Shown: piece by piece, positions 52,475 through 63,032 of the stretch
How the letters are laid out: each line of letters opens with the position of its first letter
How positions within the stretch are numbered: position 1 is the first letter of the stretch
The notes under the pieces: model-generated
What the model was told of the DNA's origin: nothing
The model's database searches: none
Seen by the model: the letters and a program-made list of their open reading frames with translations, nothing else
NCBI RefSeq assembly: GCF_038446955.1
Contig: NZ_CP151803.1
Span: forward strand, 7,378,001 to 7,442,000
DNA from: Pedobacter sp. FW305-3-2-15-E-R2A2
GTDB lineage: Bacteria > Bacteroidota > Bacteroidia > Sphingobacteriales > Sphingobacteriaceae
DNA: 64,000 nucleotides
Direction: 5' to 3'
Program-made: the position numbers and the translations under genes

Positions 52475-54016
52475 ATGAGATCTATTTTTAAAATAAATAT
52501 CCGGTTTAATAAAGGCTTACTGATCTTGCTAATTGCAATTTCGGGCCTTAATTTTTCCTGCAAGAAGATGCTTGATATTGAATCAAGCCGGCTTTCTAAT
52601 GAAGACACCCATTGGAGTTCGCTTCAGGATACCAGATCAGGATTGATGGCCAGCTATTCCTTGATGAGGAGTGCGATGGCTGAGAACAATGCGCATTGGT
52701 TATGGGGCGAATTGAGAAATGGAGATTTTACTGCCTCCAGCAGATCCGATCTTAAAGTAATCATTAATCAAAACCTGAAAGCGTCTTTCCCCCTGGTACA
52801 AAAGCTGACTTCATGGAGGGCATTTTATGCGGTGATTAACAGCGCAAGTCTGTTCATCGAAAGAGCCGCGGAAGTACGGGCAACAGATATCCGTTATACC
52901 GAACCTAATTATAAGGCTGACCTGGCCCAGGCAAGGGCTTTGAGGGCATTTGCCTATTTCTATATGGTGCGCATCTGGGGTGATGTTCCTCTAATTACAG
53001 CTTCACATGATGGAACTTTTGAAGAAAAGCCTAAAACGGATCAGTCGAAAGTTTTAGCCTATGCAGAAACCGAGTTGATCACTGCAGCCAAAGACCTGCC
53101 TTATGTTTATGGCGCAGAGGGAGATGAGCTTCTGCCTGGTTCCTATTATGGTTATGGCGTGGACCGCTGGAGAGGTGCTTTGTTTACCAAAATATCTGCT
53201 TATGCAGTTCTGGCACATATCGCTGCCTGGCAGTCACATTATCTTGATGTTTCTGTTTACACAGACTTCATTATGACCAATTATGCAAAGGCAAACATCG
53301 CTTACTCTACCACCTCACAATTAACAGCTTCTGATGGCATTTTTAATGGACAGTCTTATAGTCAGGTGATCTCCTTTGGTTTCAATGACGTTTATGGAGA
53401 GTCTACCGCAAATGGACATATCGAACAATTGGTCCTTGCATCTCCACTCATTTCAAAGCAGACGCCTGATCTTTATATATCGAAAGATTCAATCGCATCT
53501 GTATTTACGGACCTCAATGATCAGCGTTTTGGGTTAGACACGATTTCAGGTCTTCCAAGAACAAACTACTTTGTGAATTTCACCGGAGAGATCCCGGTCT
53601 TTAGCAAAATTAAAGTTTTAAGAGGTGGTTCCACAAATGGAAATTTTGCCATTTACAGTTCAAACATCCTTTTTACCCGTTTAGAGGAATTGGTTTTACT
53701 TAGAGCAGAAGCACTGGCGGTACTTGGCCAGCGTCAGGACGCGATCACTTTGCTAAACACCATTAAGAAAAACCGGGGTGTAAAAACGATCAATGACGGA
53801 GCGGGTAAGGACCTGATCAGCGAAATCTTTGCGGAGCGCAGGCGGGAGTTGATGGGAGAGGGATGGCGCTGGTACGATCTGATCAGATACCATAAAATAC
53901 AAAACAACAACCCTGCATTTATGAACCTGATCCAGCAAAAAGGGATCTACTGGCCAATTGCAAAAGAGGTGCTGAATGCAAACAATAAGTTGGAACAAAA
54001 TAACTATTGGAGATGA
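52475..54016 (+). CDS. SusD/RagB-type lipoprotein (third pair)
   Basis: The 513-residue lipoprotein (lipobox GLNFSC, Cys29) carries the SusD helical region (RALRAFAYFYMVRIWGDVPL) and the C-terminal EIFAERRRELMGEGWRWYDLIRY. It should sit on the third SusC. Its stop TGA overlaps a possible ATG of the next gene (54013), a sign of translational coupling. No enzyme is adjacent. Confidence 0.92.
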   Translation: MRSIFKINIRFNKGLLILLIAISGLNFSCKKMLDIESSRLSNEDTHWSSLQDTRSGLMASYSLMRSAMAENNAHWLWGELRNGDFTASSRSDLKVIINQNLKASFPLVQKLTSWRAFYAVINSASLFIERAAEVRATDIRYTEPNYKADLAQARALRAFAYFYMVRIWGDVPLITASHDGTFEEKPKTDQSKVLAYAETELITAAKDLPYVYGAEGDELLPGSYYGYGVDRWRGALFTKISAYAVLAHIAAWQSHYLDVSVYTDFIMTNYAKANIAYSTTSQLTASDGIFNGQSYSQVISFGFNDVYGESTANGHIEQLVLASPLISKQTPDLYISKDSIASVFTDLNDQRFGLDTISGLPRTNYFVNFTGEIPVFSKIKVLRGGSTNGNFAIYSSNILFTRLEELVLLRAEALAVLGQRQDAITLLNTIKKNRGVKTINDGAGKDLISEIFAERRRELMGEGWRWYDLIRYHKIQNNNPAFMNLIQQKGIYWPIAKEVLNANNKLEQNNYWR

Positions 54017-54063
54017 AAATAACTAAAGAAGAATTAGCACCAAATACAAATCCCATGATATCA

Positions 54064-54741
54064 ATGAGAAATAAAAAAACACTTGGTTTTTCTATGCTGA
54101 TGGCTATGTTGCTCTGTGTCATGTTGTTTTCCTGCAAAAAAAATGATTCCGAATATTACAATTATGAAAATGACCTGAAGGAATTTGATGGAAATGCATT
54201 TGAATACTTAAAGGCACAGCAATCGGGGGTATATGATTCCCTGTTGCTTGTACTTGACCGCTTACCCTCATTGCAGGATTCTCTGAAAAATCAAAAGGTC
54301 ACTTTTTTTGCGGTCACCAACAGAAGTTTTCAGACTTCTGTAGAGAGTTTAAATGCCGTTCGTAAAAGAGTCAATAAAGCGCCCTTGTACCTCGCCAATA
54401 TGGATGTAAAACAATTGGATACGATGGTGAGCAAGTACATTATCCGTGGAGAGTTCAACAGCTCATATTTCCAGGATTATGCAGATGGACTGATTGTAAA
54501 AAGCATTGCCCACAATTACAACATGCACGTGCTCTACAAAAAAGCAGATGCATCGGGTTTTAAAGGCGGCGGCCCTGCAGTGATCACATTTACCGATCCT
54601 AAGAACTCCATTTTCGTGAGGTATTGGGAGAGTACGCCCACCAATTCAGTAAACATTAAGACAAAGAATGCCATCATAAATGTATTGTCTCCAGGACATG
54701 ATTTTGGTTTTGGCGAGTTTGTAACCCGTGTTAATAATTAA
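54064..54741 (+). CDS. Fasciclin-domain lipoprotein
   Basis: The 225-residue lipoprotein (MRNKKTLGF... MLFSC, Cys24) carries one fasciclin (FAS1) domain over residues about 38-210. It reads NAFEYLKAQQSGVYDSLLLV, then the H1-type segment VTFFAVTNRSF, and ends near INVLSPGHDFGFGEF. FAS1 domains mediate adhesion or ligand binding on the cell surface. An alternative start at 54013 overlaps the preceding stop as ATGA and would add 17 residues; the shorter start gives a standard signal. A second FAS1 protein occurs later in the array. Confidence 0.85.
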   Translation: MRNKKTLGFSMLMAMLLCVMLFSCKKNDSEYYNYENDLKEFDGNAFEYLKAQQSGVYDSLLLVLDRLPSLQDSLKNQKVTFFAVTNRSFQTSVESLNAVRKRVNKAPLYLANMDVKQLDTMVSKYIIRGEFNSSYFQDYADGLIVKSIAHNYNMHVLYKKADASGFKGGGPAVITFTDPKNSIFVRYWESTPTNSVNIKTKNAIINVLSPGHDFGFGEFVTRVNN

Positions 54742-54742
54742 G

Positions 54743-55789
54743 ATGATGAGCATAATGACTACAAAATATCCTTTACTATCATCAGGCACTTTCTTTATAG
54801 GGCTGATGTTATTTATACTAACCTCAGGTTGCAAGAAAGGCTTGCCTGAGGACCGGGAGTCTATAGGTTTGGATACCCGTTTTACACAAACCGTTTATAG
54901 TCCGGTATTGGGTCGAAATACCCTTTTTTCTGATAATCTTTTTGTTGGAGCTTCTTCACAGCCACTCAATTTTAAGATCATCAATATGAGGACCAGAGAC
55001 GGATCACCTGCTCCGGAACTCACTAATAACACTCCTGTTCAGGTATGGAGCCTGCCTTATCTGGGTACGGAAAAATCTATTGAAGAAATAGAAACAAAGC
55101 GGAAAATGGAAAACCGTCCTCTCTTTGAAATCAGAGCGCATTCCGGTCAGTTTTTGATGTGGTCTGCAGCAACATCGACCCTGCTTAAAACCCAACCAGA
55201 TTCGGGATATGTTTTTGATGTTGAGATGTCTAACTCCGGCGGACGCAGATATTTCAGGGACCTTAAACTAATGCCGCTAAAAGAACGTCCTTTTGAGCCA
55301 TCCGTTTTAGATCCCATCACAGGCCTCTCCAGGTTTATTGGCTTAATTCCAAGCAGCCTTATGAATATACGTGGAGCGAAGACCAATCAACGACTTTTTT
55401 ATGATGATGTTACCGTCTTGTTTAATAAAGTAAGTGGGGCAGGCAATTCTTTGAAGTTCCGGTTTGTCGATTCCCTGTTTAAAACGATAGATCCAAATAG
55501 CTTCAACCTCACTAAATGGGACCAGCTTGTGCACGGCTTCAACATGGTTAAAACCAACGAATCTGTAAAGTATGATGTGGCTTACCCAATTCCACTTATC
55601 GCCTTTCAGACTCCATATACCAATCCGGCGGGTAATAGGGCGCGTACGCTTTTCAAGTATGAAAGACAGGGGTTTGGAAACATACGCGAGGAGGCTTTTT
55701 TAAGTCTTGATTTTTCAATCTATGAAAAGGGCAATTGGGAGATCATCATTTGGTTTACCGGAGAGAGTCCAAAATTTACTAATGATTAA
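54743..55789 (+). CDS. DUF5007-like lipoprotein
   Basis: The 348-residue lipoprotein (ILTSGC lipobox) is beta-rich with conserved-looking Trp, Pro and Gly patterns (VQVWSLPYLGTEKS; FEIRAHSGQFLMWSAAT; KLMPLKERPFEP). It resembles the DUF5007 group found with fasciclin and Sus genes in Bacteroidota, but I make this call from memory of the layout, not a search. Start codons at 54743, 54746 and 54755 are close together. It begins one base after the FAS1 gene's stop. Function unknown. Confidence 0.6.
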   Translation: MMSIMTTKYPLLSSGTFFIGLMLFILTSGCKKGLPEDRESIGLDTRFTQTVYSPVLGRNTLFSDNLFVGASSQPLNFKIINMRTRDGSPAPELTNNTPVQVWSLPYLGTEKSIEEIETKRKMENRPLFEIRAHSGQFLMWSAATSTLLKTQPDSGYVFDVEMSNSGGRRYFRDLKLMPLKERPFEPSVLDPITGLSRFIGLIPSSLMNIRGAKTNQRLFYDDVTVLFNKVSGAGNSLKFRFVDSLFKTIDPNSFNLTKWDQLVHGFNMVKTNESVKYDVAYPIPLIAFQTPYTNPAGNRARTLFKYERQGFGNIREEAFLSLDFSIYEKGNWEIIIWFTGESPKFTND

Positions 55790-55823
55790 TAACATGGAGT
55801 TTCTAATTTATATAAGACTTAAT

Positions 55824-58800
55824 ATGAGATATACAGTCGTAATATTTTCTTTGTTCCTGTTGCTTGGCTTCAGCGGCCGCTTAACAGCACAGCAAACGAA
55901 TATTGTAGTTAAAGGAACTGTGATTGATAGGGCAGATAAAAGACCTATCCCGGGAGTGGTCATCACTTCAGGCAAATCCCAGACCCCTCTTGGTCAAACT
56001 GATGGTAATGGAAGATATAGCTTAAGCGTAAACCCCGGTACTGAGCTTACCTTCCGATACCTGAGCTATAAAACAGTGTTCAGAAAAGTGTCGGGCAGTG
56101 CGACGATAGACATCAGCATGGAGGAATCTGTAAATGCGCTTAAAGAACAGGTGATCATCGGATATGCTAAAAAAACCAAAGAGATTTCAACAGGCTCAAG
56201 TGTGATTATTACTGCTAAAGACATACAGGACGTACCCGTTGCCAACGTAATGGAGCTGTTGCAGGGTAAAGTTGCAGGTTTAAATATTCAGAACAACAAT
56301 GGTGCGCCCGGAATGAGAGGGTCAATGACCATCAGGGGGATTTCCAACCTGAATGTTTCCGGATCAGGAGATAACGCCTTCCTAACACCTACCTCTCCGT
56401 TATTTGTAGTCGATGGTATTCCTATTGATGACAATACTGATTATTCTTACGGGTTTGAGTCTGCCGGTCCTGGAATTAGTCCGATCTCCTTAATTCCGGT
56501 GGAGGATATCGAGCGAATAGAAGTATTAAAAGATGCGCAGGCAACTTCGCTATATGGCTCCAGGGGTGCTTATGGTGTCGTTTTGCTGACTACAAAAAGA
56601 GGGAACTCAAAGGTTCCTATTGTTCAATTCACTTCAAACTTTACAGTTGATACTCCACCAGCGCTAAAATCAGTGATTGGAGGAAGGGGAGAGCGTTTGA
56701 TGCGTATTGATCAGATCTTAAAAAATGACACCAATTTTTATCACGGGTTGAATTCCATCAATAAAAATCCTTTCCTGGCGGATAGCTTAAATGCTTTTTA
56801 TAACAATTCTACAAACTGGCAAAAGTTGTTTTACAGGACTACCTTTAATCAAACACATAACTTGTCTATCTCCGGTGGGGATCAGCAGTTTAACTATAAG
56901 GTGAACGGAGGCTATTTCGATAAAAAAGGGATCGTCGAAAACACGGCTTTTACCCGCTACAACCTCAATATGAATGCCCAATACCAGCCAAATGAGAAGT
57001 TTAAGTTATTGGCTTCTTTAAATAACGTGATGGCCAACAGCAGTTCGGGAGGTGGAAGCAGTTTAAGTCAGACTGGTTTGTCAGAATCGGGTTCCTCATC
57101 TTCCTTGTTGCCGGCACCTTCGTTGTTTACCGCTTCAAGTGGGTTATTAAATACATTGAATACCGACGACGATAATAAGACGATCAACGTATCCACCAAT
57201 ATTGATGTGGAATATGAAGTCGTAAAGGGATTAAGGGCATCAAGCTCATTTAGTTTCAATTACATTACACAGGCAAAAGACCGGTTTACTCCGGGCGCTC
57301 TGAGTGCTGGTGTCGATTCTGTTTACAATTATTTTGATCGTAAAAATACTTTGTATAACAGAACGAGGCTTTCTTATGTAAAGCAGGTTGCGGAAAAACA
57401 CAACTTTAATGCAGCCGTATTCTCAGAACTGAATTCTACAAATTTCAGGGCTGATGTTTCTCAGCAGGTGAGTACACCTAATGATCAGGTAAAAGGACCT
57501 TTGGGTTCAGATTGGTTTAATTCCAAAGGTGGGACGTTAAACAACCTCAGCAATTTTAGATCTGCCTCTCTTGCCGGTTCATTCTCGTACAATTACGATC
57601 AGAAATATGTGCTGGACCTGACTTACCGGGTCGATGGTTCTTCTACAAACGGACCGGACGCGGGGTATTCAAAAAGCCCTTCAGTTGCCGCCAGATGGAA
57701 CTTTTATAAGGAGAATTGGCTCCGCTCCACAGAAAGCTGGTTAGATTATGGATCATTTCGCGCCAGTTATGGAAAGAACATCGTCCCTACAGGGAATATT
57801 TATGATGTTTATGGAAAATACGTAGCCGGAGGTAATTACAATCAGCTGCCTACGGTAAACCTTGATCTGGGGGTAATTCCGAACACGGCATTAACGCCTA
57901 CCACGACCACACAATACAATGCTGCTTTTGAAGCCGGTTTCCTGAACAATAAATTCGGATTTGTTTTTGAAGCTTACTACAAGCAGGTAGACAATATGCT
58001 CCGGACGAAAAAGATCTCCAATATCAATGCATTCGGAGAAGTGAAAACCAACGAAATGAGTATGGTAAATTATGGTTATGAGCTCACGTTGAACGCCCGT
58101 CCCCTATCTGCAAACAGCAAATTAAAATGGACCCTAAGTTTAAATGCTGCACTTAACAAAGATGTCTTGGTGCACTTGCCTGATAATGTAAGTCAGCTTT
58201 TAATAAAAGATGCGTCCACCGGACAGAACATTCTTTACCGTCTGGGAAAAAATAGTTTAACCAATGTATTGTTAAATACAAGAGGGGTTTATACGACAGA
58301 TTTGAGTGTTCCTGTTGATCCCTTAACTGGCTTAAGATATCGTGCGGGATCAGTAATTGACCGGCGTACCTACTTCAGAGGGGGTGACCCAATGTGGACT
58401 GACCTTAACGGGGATTACATTCTTGACGATAATGATTTGGTGGGAGCAGGAAATTCTCAGCCACTGATTACAGGCGGTTTTACTTCTTTCATGCAGTACA
58501 AAGGTTTTTCATTAAGTCTTACCGGATCTTTTACCTTAATAAGAGATGTCTTAAACAATGCACTTACTTCACGTTTTCAAAGTTTCGAAAATCCACTTGC
58601 TTTAAATTCTTTAGTGCCCCTGGAACAGTATGATTATTGGAAGAATTCAGGAGATAAGGCGACTTATCCAAATCCTTATGATTATACCCGTTATTCCGTA
58701 TACAGTCCATTCCGGTATGATCAGACCTTGTTTCAGGAAGATGGTTCTTATATAAAACTTCAGCAGGCCACGCTTTCTTATAATATCGATAAGAAGTATG

Positions 58801-58973
58801 CCAAAAGGTTTGGAGCCAGTTCCATCCGTGTTTACGGTACAGCATATAACATCTATACTTTTTCTAACTACTCAGGTCCGAGTCCTGAAACGGTTACTGA
58901 TCTGGGTAGGGATTCTTCAAAGGGATATCCGAATCCCCGTACGTATACTTTTGGTCTTAATGTTCAATTCTAA
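55824..58973 (+). CDS. SusC-type TonB-dependent transporter (fourth)
   Basis: The 1049-residue product has a signal peptide (MRYTVVIFSLFLLLGFSGRL, ending TAQQ). A carboxypeptidase-regulatory-like domain follows (VVKGTVIDRADKRPIPGVV, residues about 28-110), then the plug (ALKEQVIIGYAKKTKE; LQGKVAGLNIQ; TIRGISNLNVSG; LFVVDGIPID) and the barrel, ending in NVQF. ATG 55794 is an alternative start adding ten residues. It follows the DUF5007-like gene with no gap for a promoter, so both Sus pairs of the array are likely on one transcript. Confidence 0.93.
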   Translation: MRYTVVIFSLFLLLGFSGRLTAQQTNIVVKGTVIDRADKRPIPGVVITSGKSQTPLGQTDGNGRYSLSVNPGTELTFRYLSYKTVFRKVSGSATIDISMEESVNALKEQVIIGYAKKTKEISTGSSVIITAKDIQDVPVANVMELLQGKVAGLNIQNNNGAPGMRGSMTIRGISNLNVSGSGDNAFLTPTSPLFVVDGIPIDDNTDYSYGFESAGPGISPISLIPVEDIERIEVLKDAQATSLYGSRGAYGVVLLTTKRGNSKVPIVQFTSNFTVDTPPALKSVIGGRGERLMRIDQILKNDTNFYHGLNSINKNPFLADSLNAFYNNSTNWQKLFYRTTFNQTHNLSISGGDQQFNYKVNGGYFDKKGIVENTAFTRYNLNMNAQYQPNEKFKLLASLNNVMANSSSGGGSSLSQTGLSESGSSSSLLPAPSLFTASSGLLNTLNTDDDNKTINVSTNIDVEYEVVKGLRASSSFSFNYITQAKDRFTPGALSAGVDSVYNYFDRKNTLYNRTRLSYVKQVAEKHNFNAAVFSELNSTNFRADVSQQVSTPNDQVKGPLGSDWFNSKGGTLNNLSNFRSASLAGSFSYNYDQKYVLDLTYRVDGSSTNGPDAGYSKSPSVAARWNFYKENWLRSTESWLDYGSFRASYGKNIVPTGNIYDVYGKYVAGGNYNQLPTVNLDLGVIPNTALTPTTTTQYNAAFEAGFLNNKFGFVFEAYYKQVDNMLRTKKISNINAFGEVKTNEMSMVNYGYELTLNARPLSANSKLKWTLSLNAALNKDVLVHLPDNVSQLLIKDASTGQNILYRLGKNSLTNVLLNTRGVYTTDLSVPVDPLTGLRYRAGSVIDRRTYFRGGDPMWTDLNGDYILDDNDLVGAGNSQPLITGGFTSFMQYKGFSLSLTGSFTLIRDVLNNALTSRFQSFENPLALNSLVPLEQYDYWKNSGDKATYPNPYDYTRYSVYSPFRYDQTLFQEDGSYIKLQQATLSYNIDKKYAKRFGASSIRVYGTAYNIYTFSNYSGPSPETVTDLGRDSSKGYPNPRTYTFGLNVQF

Positions 58974-58980
58974 TCTTAAA

Positions 58981-60498
58981 ATGGGTTTTATGAAACGTAT
59001 CCTATTTGCAGTCGTTATTTTAACTACCGGGGCCATCACCTTTTCCGGTTGTAAAAAATACTTAAATGTAACTCCCATCGATAATTTATCGGGGAACAAT
59101 TACTGGCAAAACCAGAAAGATGTAGAGGCCTTTACTACCGGGATCTATAATCAATTTAGAGAGAATACCCTGTCTTCTCCTTATTTCGCTACAACCGGCG
59201 ACCTTCGTTGCAGTCCTGCAATTGCAACTCCAGGGCTGGGCCGTACTTATATTACAGAGATTGCGACCAATTCTCTTTCCATCCTGATCAATAGCACCGG
59301 TTATTATCAGGAGATTTTTAACTACAAAAGTTTAACCCAATGGAACAATTGGTACAAGATGGTTCAGGCGGCCAATATCTTATACGTGCAAGCGGATAAA
59401 GTAGAAGCACTTAGCGCAGAACAGCGGAAAAAATACCGTGCCGAAGCTGTATTTCTGCGTAACCTGGCCTATTTCTTTATGGTTCGTCAATTCGGAGATG
59501 TCCCTTATTATACTAAAGCTTACAATCAGGCTGCTTTACCAAGAATGAAAATGGTGGAAGTGCTGAACAATTGTATTGCCGATATGAAAGCGGTAAAGAA
59601 CGATTTACCCTGGACCTATGAGGATCCTTCAATTGTTGGGATCAGGGCCATGCGTGGAAGTGCCATCGCCTTAATGATGCACATGAATATGTGGGCTGCG
59701 GGATTTACTGAAGGGGATAAAACGAGCTATTATACTGCCGTTGATGAATTGGGGCAGGAAATCATGAGTACCAACAGTTACGAGCTGCTTCCCATTACCC
59801 GAACTAAGGAGATCTTTAAAGGGCGTACTAAAGAAAGCCTTTTCGAAGTGTTGCGGAGCCTGAATTATGGCGAATATTCGACAGGAAATTACCTCTATAA
59901 TACTTTTACCGATATGGTATTACACTACCCTCATAAGCCGGTAAAGTCAATCACCAAAAGTTACATTTATTATAATCCCAAGTTCATGGCGAAACTATAT
60001 CCCTCAGGGACACCAGATAAACGCAGTGAATATTGGTTTGATCCGGCAACTATTTACGCCACAGACGGAAGCTGGGAGCTGCTGAAGTTCGTGAACATAT
60101 TTGCTGCTGAGGGAGAAGATGTGCTTCCTGATGATGACCTGATCGTATTCCGGTTGCCGGATGCCATTTTGCTGAGGGCAGAAGCACAGGCTGAGCTGGG
60201 GAATGAAGATGGTGCTAAAGCGTCATTGAACTTAATCCGCGCCAGGGCTGTAGCTACTCCGGTTACCGAGAGTGGTAAGGAACTGAAAGATGCCATATTT
60301 TATGAACGTTGTCGCGAACTCATGGGTGAGGGTCATTACTATTATGACCTGGTGCGCACCAAAAAGGTGCTGGATAAGGAATATTGCTTTTCCCCGATAC
60401 CGGTAGAAGCTTTTAAAGCTGGCGCCTGGGCATGGCCGATAGATAAAAGCGCATTGATAGACAATCCTTATATGGTGCTGAACAACTATTGGAAATAA
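58981..60498 (+). CDS. SusD/RagB-type lipoprotein (fourth pair)
   Basis: The 505-residue lipoprotein (lipobox ITFSGC, Cys24) has the typical SusD start KKYLNVTPIDNLSGNNYW, the helix AVFLRNLAYFFMVRQFGDVP, and the C-terminal ERCRELMGEGHYYYDLVRT. It is near the usual length. ATG 58981 or 58990 may be used. It would pair with the fourth SusC. Ligand unknown. Confidence 0.92.
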   Translation: MGFMKRILFAVVILTTGAITFSGCKKYLNVTPIDNLSGNNYWQNQKDVEAFTTGIYNQFRENTLSSPYFATTGDLRCSPAIATPGLGRTYITEIATNSLSILINSTGYYQEIFNYKSLTQWNNWYKMVQAANILYVQADKVEALSAEQRKKYRAEAVFLRNLAYFFMVRQFGDVPYYTKAYNQAALPRMKMVEVLNNCIADMKAVKNDLPWTYEDPSIVGIRAMRGSAIALMMHMNMWAAGFTEGDKTSYYTAVDELGQEIMSTNSYELLPITRTKEIFKGRTKESLFEVLRSLNYGEYSTGNYLYNTFTDMVLHYPHKPVKSITKSYIYYNPKFMAKLYPSGTPDKRSEYWFDPATIYATDGSWELLKFVNIFAAEGEDVLPDDDLIVFRLPDAILLRAEAQAELGNEDGAKASLNLIRARAVATPVTESGKELKDAIFYERCRELMGEGHYYYDLVRTKKVLDKEYCFSPIPVEAFKAGAWAWPIDKSALIDNPYMVLNNYWK

Positions 60499-60600
60499 TA
60501 CTAGAAGGAAACCTGCATCAGCTTATGCAAGCTCATAACCGTTAAAAACCACGAAGTGTTCTTGAGTACCATTAAAACAAGGAATACTTCGAAAAAACAA

Positions 60601-61335
60601 ATGATGAAAAACGATATGTTAAAGATAATTAAAACAAGCGCGGCTATACTAGGTGTGATGTGCTGTATGCTAATGTCCTGTTCGAAGGATGGCTATTTTG
60701 TGGATACCGGCGTTCATAACGCTAAATACAATGGTACCATCCTGCAATACCTTAAAGCTAAACCGGTACTTTTTGATAGTCTGGTGATGGCCATCGATGC
60801 TGCCGGAATGAACGAAGTATTTGAAAAGGAGAACATCACATTTTTTGCTCCTGCCAATTCCTGCATACATAAAGCCGTGAAATGGTTAAATGAGGATTTA
60901 AGAAGTGAGGGCAGAGATACCGTCTCTAAATTAACACAGATTAAACCAGAAGTATGGAAGGCAGTTTTTTCGAAGTACATCTTCAAAGGATCGTATGTCT
61001 TGAAAGATATTCCCCAGATTGATACGTTGGATTTGGCTGCTTTTGGAGGACAAGGCTATGGCTCTTACGGTGGTCGTTCCATGAATATCGGGGTATTTTA
61101 CAATGATGCGAATGGAATAAAGTATGTAGGCTACCGTCAGTTGGTGCTGTCTTTTATTCCGGATTTTTCTAATCCCAAAACGGGGTTAATCCATACCCCA
61201 ATTGCTACATCAGATATCCAGCCGACAAATGGGGTGATACACGTACTTCGTTATCAGGGGCATTCTCTTGACTTCGAGAGCAGACGGTTTATCACCTCTG
61301 CTAAGTCGGCCGGTATTTCGAAAGCAAATGAATAG
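60601..61335 (+). CDS. Fasciclin-domain lipoprotein (second)
   Basis: The 244-residue lipoprotein (lipobox MLMSCS) has one FAS1 domain: YNGTILQYLKAKPVLFDSLV, then ITFFAPANSCIH, and a C-terminal NGVIHVLRYQGHSLDF. It is clearly related in layout to the first FAS1 protein. It starts at ATG 60601, 100 bases after the SusD stop. It fits the same surface complex. The two FAS1 proteins of the array are divergent in sequence and so do not stem from a recent duplication. Confidence 0.85.
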   Translation: MMKNDMLKIIKTSAAILGVMCCMLMSCSKDGYFVDTGVHNAKYNGTILQYLKAKPVLFDSLVMAIDAAGMNEVFEKENITFFAPANSCIHKAVKWLNEDLRSEGRDTVSKLTQIKPEVWKAVFSKYIFKGSYVLKDIPQIDTLDLAAFGGQGYGSYGGRSMNIGVFYNDANGIKYVGYRQLVLSFIPDFSNPKTGLIHTPIATSDIQPTNGVIHVLRYQGHSLDFESRRFITSAKSAGISKANE

Positions 61336-61377
61336 GGCAGTCCATATCAGTTAAACAAGATTATTTTAATAAGACTT

Positions 61378-63021
61378 ATGATTTCAATCAATATAAAATA
61401 TACAAGACTCAGCCTCATAAAACTTGCTTTAGTGCTTTTTGTGGGCATTGGCAGTTCTTGTTCAAAACAGGAGGTTTTCCAGGACGATCCTTACAAAGGG
61501 GGAAAAGAAACGCTTGGTGTAAAGTTTTTGGATGCAGAGGCGGACCCGAGTGCGGGTTCACCAGGCGATGAAGTTACTTTTAAGGTTCGGGGGGTGATGA
61601 AGTTTAAAGAAAAACTGGAGTTCCTGGTTAACGAAAGTAAGGCGGACATCATTAATGTAACGGATACTTCCATTACCGTAAAAATTCCACAAAATGCAAG
61701 TACTGGTGGGACGACGCTATTGCTTGAAGGCCAGTCTTTCTTTGGACCTAAATTTACAGTGCAGGGGAAGGTTTCAATAGATCCGGGATTTAAAGCCGTA
61801 AACGGAACAAATGGGGTAATTAATGATATTGTTGCGAGTTCTTCCGGGGGCTATATTTTGGTAGGCGGGTTTACGAATTTCGAAAACCAGGCCCCCTCTA
61901 CTCCTATAAACCGTATTGTCGCGATTGCTAATGACGGGACCTATACCAGTTCTCTTTTCAGAGGGGGGGCCGATGGACCCATTCAAAACATTAACCGTCT
62001 TTCTTCCGGAAAATATATGATCTCCGGTTCATTCAGTTCCTTCAACAGAACTCCTGGAACCAACGGGGTAACCAGATTAAATGGTGATGGTTCGCTTGAT
62101 TCTATGTCTGTTGAGCTGATCAATCCAAGACCTAATAATCCTACTTTGAGTTTTGATACGGTTCCTGCTTTTAATGGTGGGGTGCTCAGCAGTATTAATG
62201 CCGGAAATTTCCTTGGGGGTATTGCAAAGAGCTTTGTCAGGTCTGACAAAACGGTCCTGCTTGGAAATTTTGATTTCTATGTGAAATATTTCTATCCGCG
62301 TTCTACTAAAGATTCCAAAATAATAGACATTACAAAGATGTCTCAGATTGCTCAGCTAAAAGAAAACGGAGATCTCGATTCTGCTTACAATTTCGATCCT
62401 GTTTTGAAGCGAAGTTATACCGGAACAAACGGGCCGATCTTTGGTGCTTACATGCAAAGCGATGGTAAAATTGTGGCCGTTGGAAGTTTTTCAACTTTCA
62501 ATGGGGCCGAGGCAAAAAACATTGTACGAATTAATGTTGATGGAAGTATAGACCCAACTTTTTCTGCAGGGACGGGTGCCGATGGAGCCATATTTACCAT
62601 CAATTTTAATGAAACCACCAATAGAATTATGCTGTCCGGGAGTTTTAGAAACTATAATGGAAAAGCAAGCAATGGAGTGGTGATGTTAAATTCAAATGGT
62701 ACTGTGGACGAGAGTTTCAAGTTCGGCCAGCTGGTTGGAGGCGCTCCAAACTTTGCCGCTCAGTTGAACAATGGGAAAGTGATTGTTTCCGGCGACTTTA
62801 ACAGTTATAATGGCGTGGTGAGGCAAGGTTTCATGATCCTTGGTCTGGATGGAACTTTAGCTCCAGGCTGTAACAATACCGGAGCCTTCCAGGGACGGAT
62901 TACAAGAATGATCCAAACCACTTCTACTTTGGGTTATCCTGCGGTATTACTGGTAGGGGATTTTACAAAATTCGATAATAAAAGAGTAGGAAATATAGTC
63001 CGGGTAGAGATCAAACCATAA
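61378..63021 (+). CDS. DUF5008-like lipoprotein: IPT/TIG domain plus delta-60-type propeller repeats
   Basis: The 547-residue lipoprotein (lipobox GIGSSC, Cys28) has an IPT/TIG-like beta sandwich (about 45-135, with GSPGDEVTFKVRGVMKF). It then has a propeller of delta-60-type repeats with recurring units such as SDGKIVAVGSFSTFNGAEAK, NRIMLSGSFRNYNGKASN and NGKVIVSGDFNSYNGVVR (residues about 145-545). This matches the DUF5008 proteins seen beside fasciclin and Sus genes in Pedobacter. Propellers of this kind bind ligands or partners, but no enzymatic residue is visible. Confidence 0.75.
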   Translation: MISINIKYTRLSLIKLALVLFVGIGSSCSKQEVFQDDPYKGGKETLGVKFLDAEADPSAGSPGDEVTFKVRGVMKFKEKLEFLVNESKADIINVTDTSITVKIPQNASTGGTTLLLEGQSFFGPKFTVQGKVSIDPGFKAVNGTNGVINDIVASSSGGYILVGGFTNFENQAPSTPINRIVAIANDGTYTSSLFRGGADGPIQNINRLSSGKYMISGSFSSFNRTPGTNGVTRLNGDGSLDSMSVELINPRPNNPTLSFDTVPAFNGGVLSSINAGNFLGGIAKSFVRSDKTVLLGNFDFYVKYFYPRSTKDSKIIDITKMSQIAQLKENGDLDSAYNFDPVLKRSYTGTNGPIFGAYMQSDGKIVAVGSFSTFNGAEAKNIVRINVDGSIDPTFSAGTGADGAIFTINFNETTNRIMLSGSFRNYNGKASNGVVMLNSNGTVDESFKFGQLVGGAPNFAAQLNNGKVIVSGDFNSYNGVVRQGFMILGLDGTLAPGCNNTGAFQGRITRMIQTTSTLGYPAVLLVGDFTKFDNKRVGNIVRVEIKP

Positions 63022-63032
63022 ACAGAACAGAC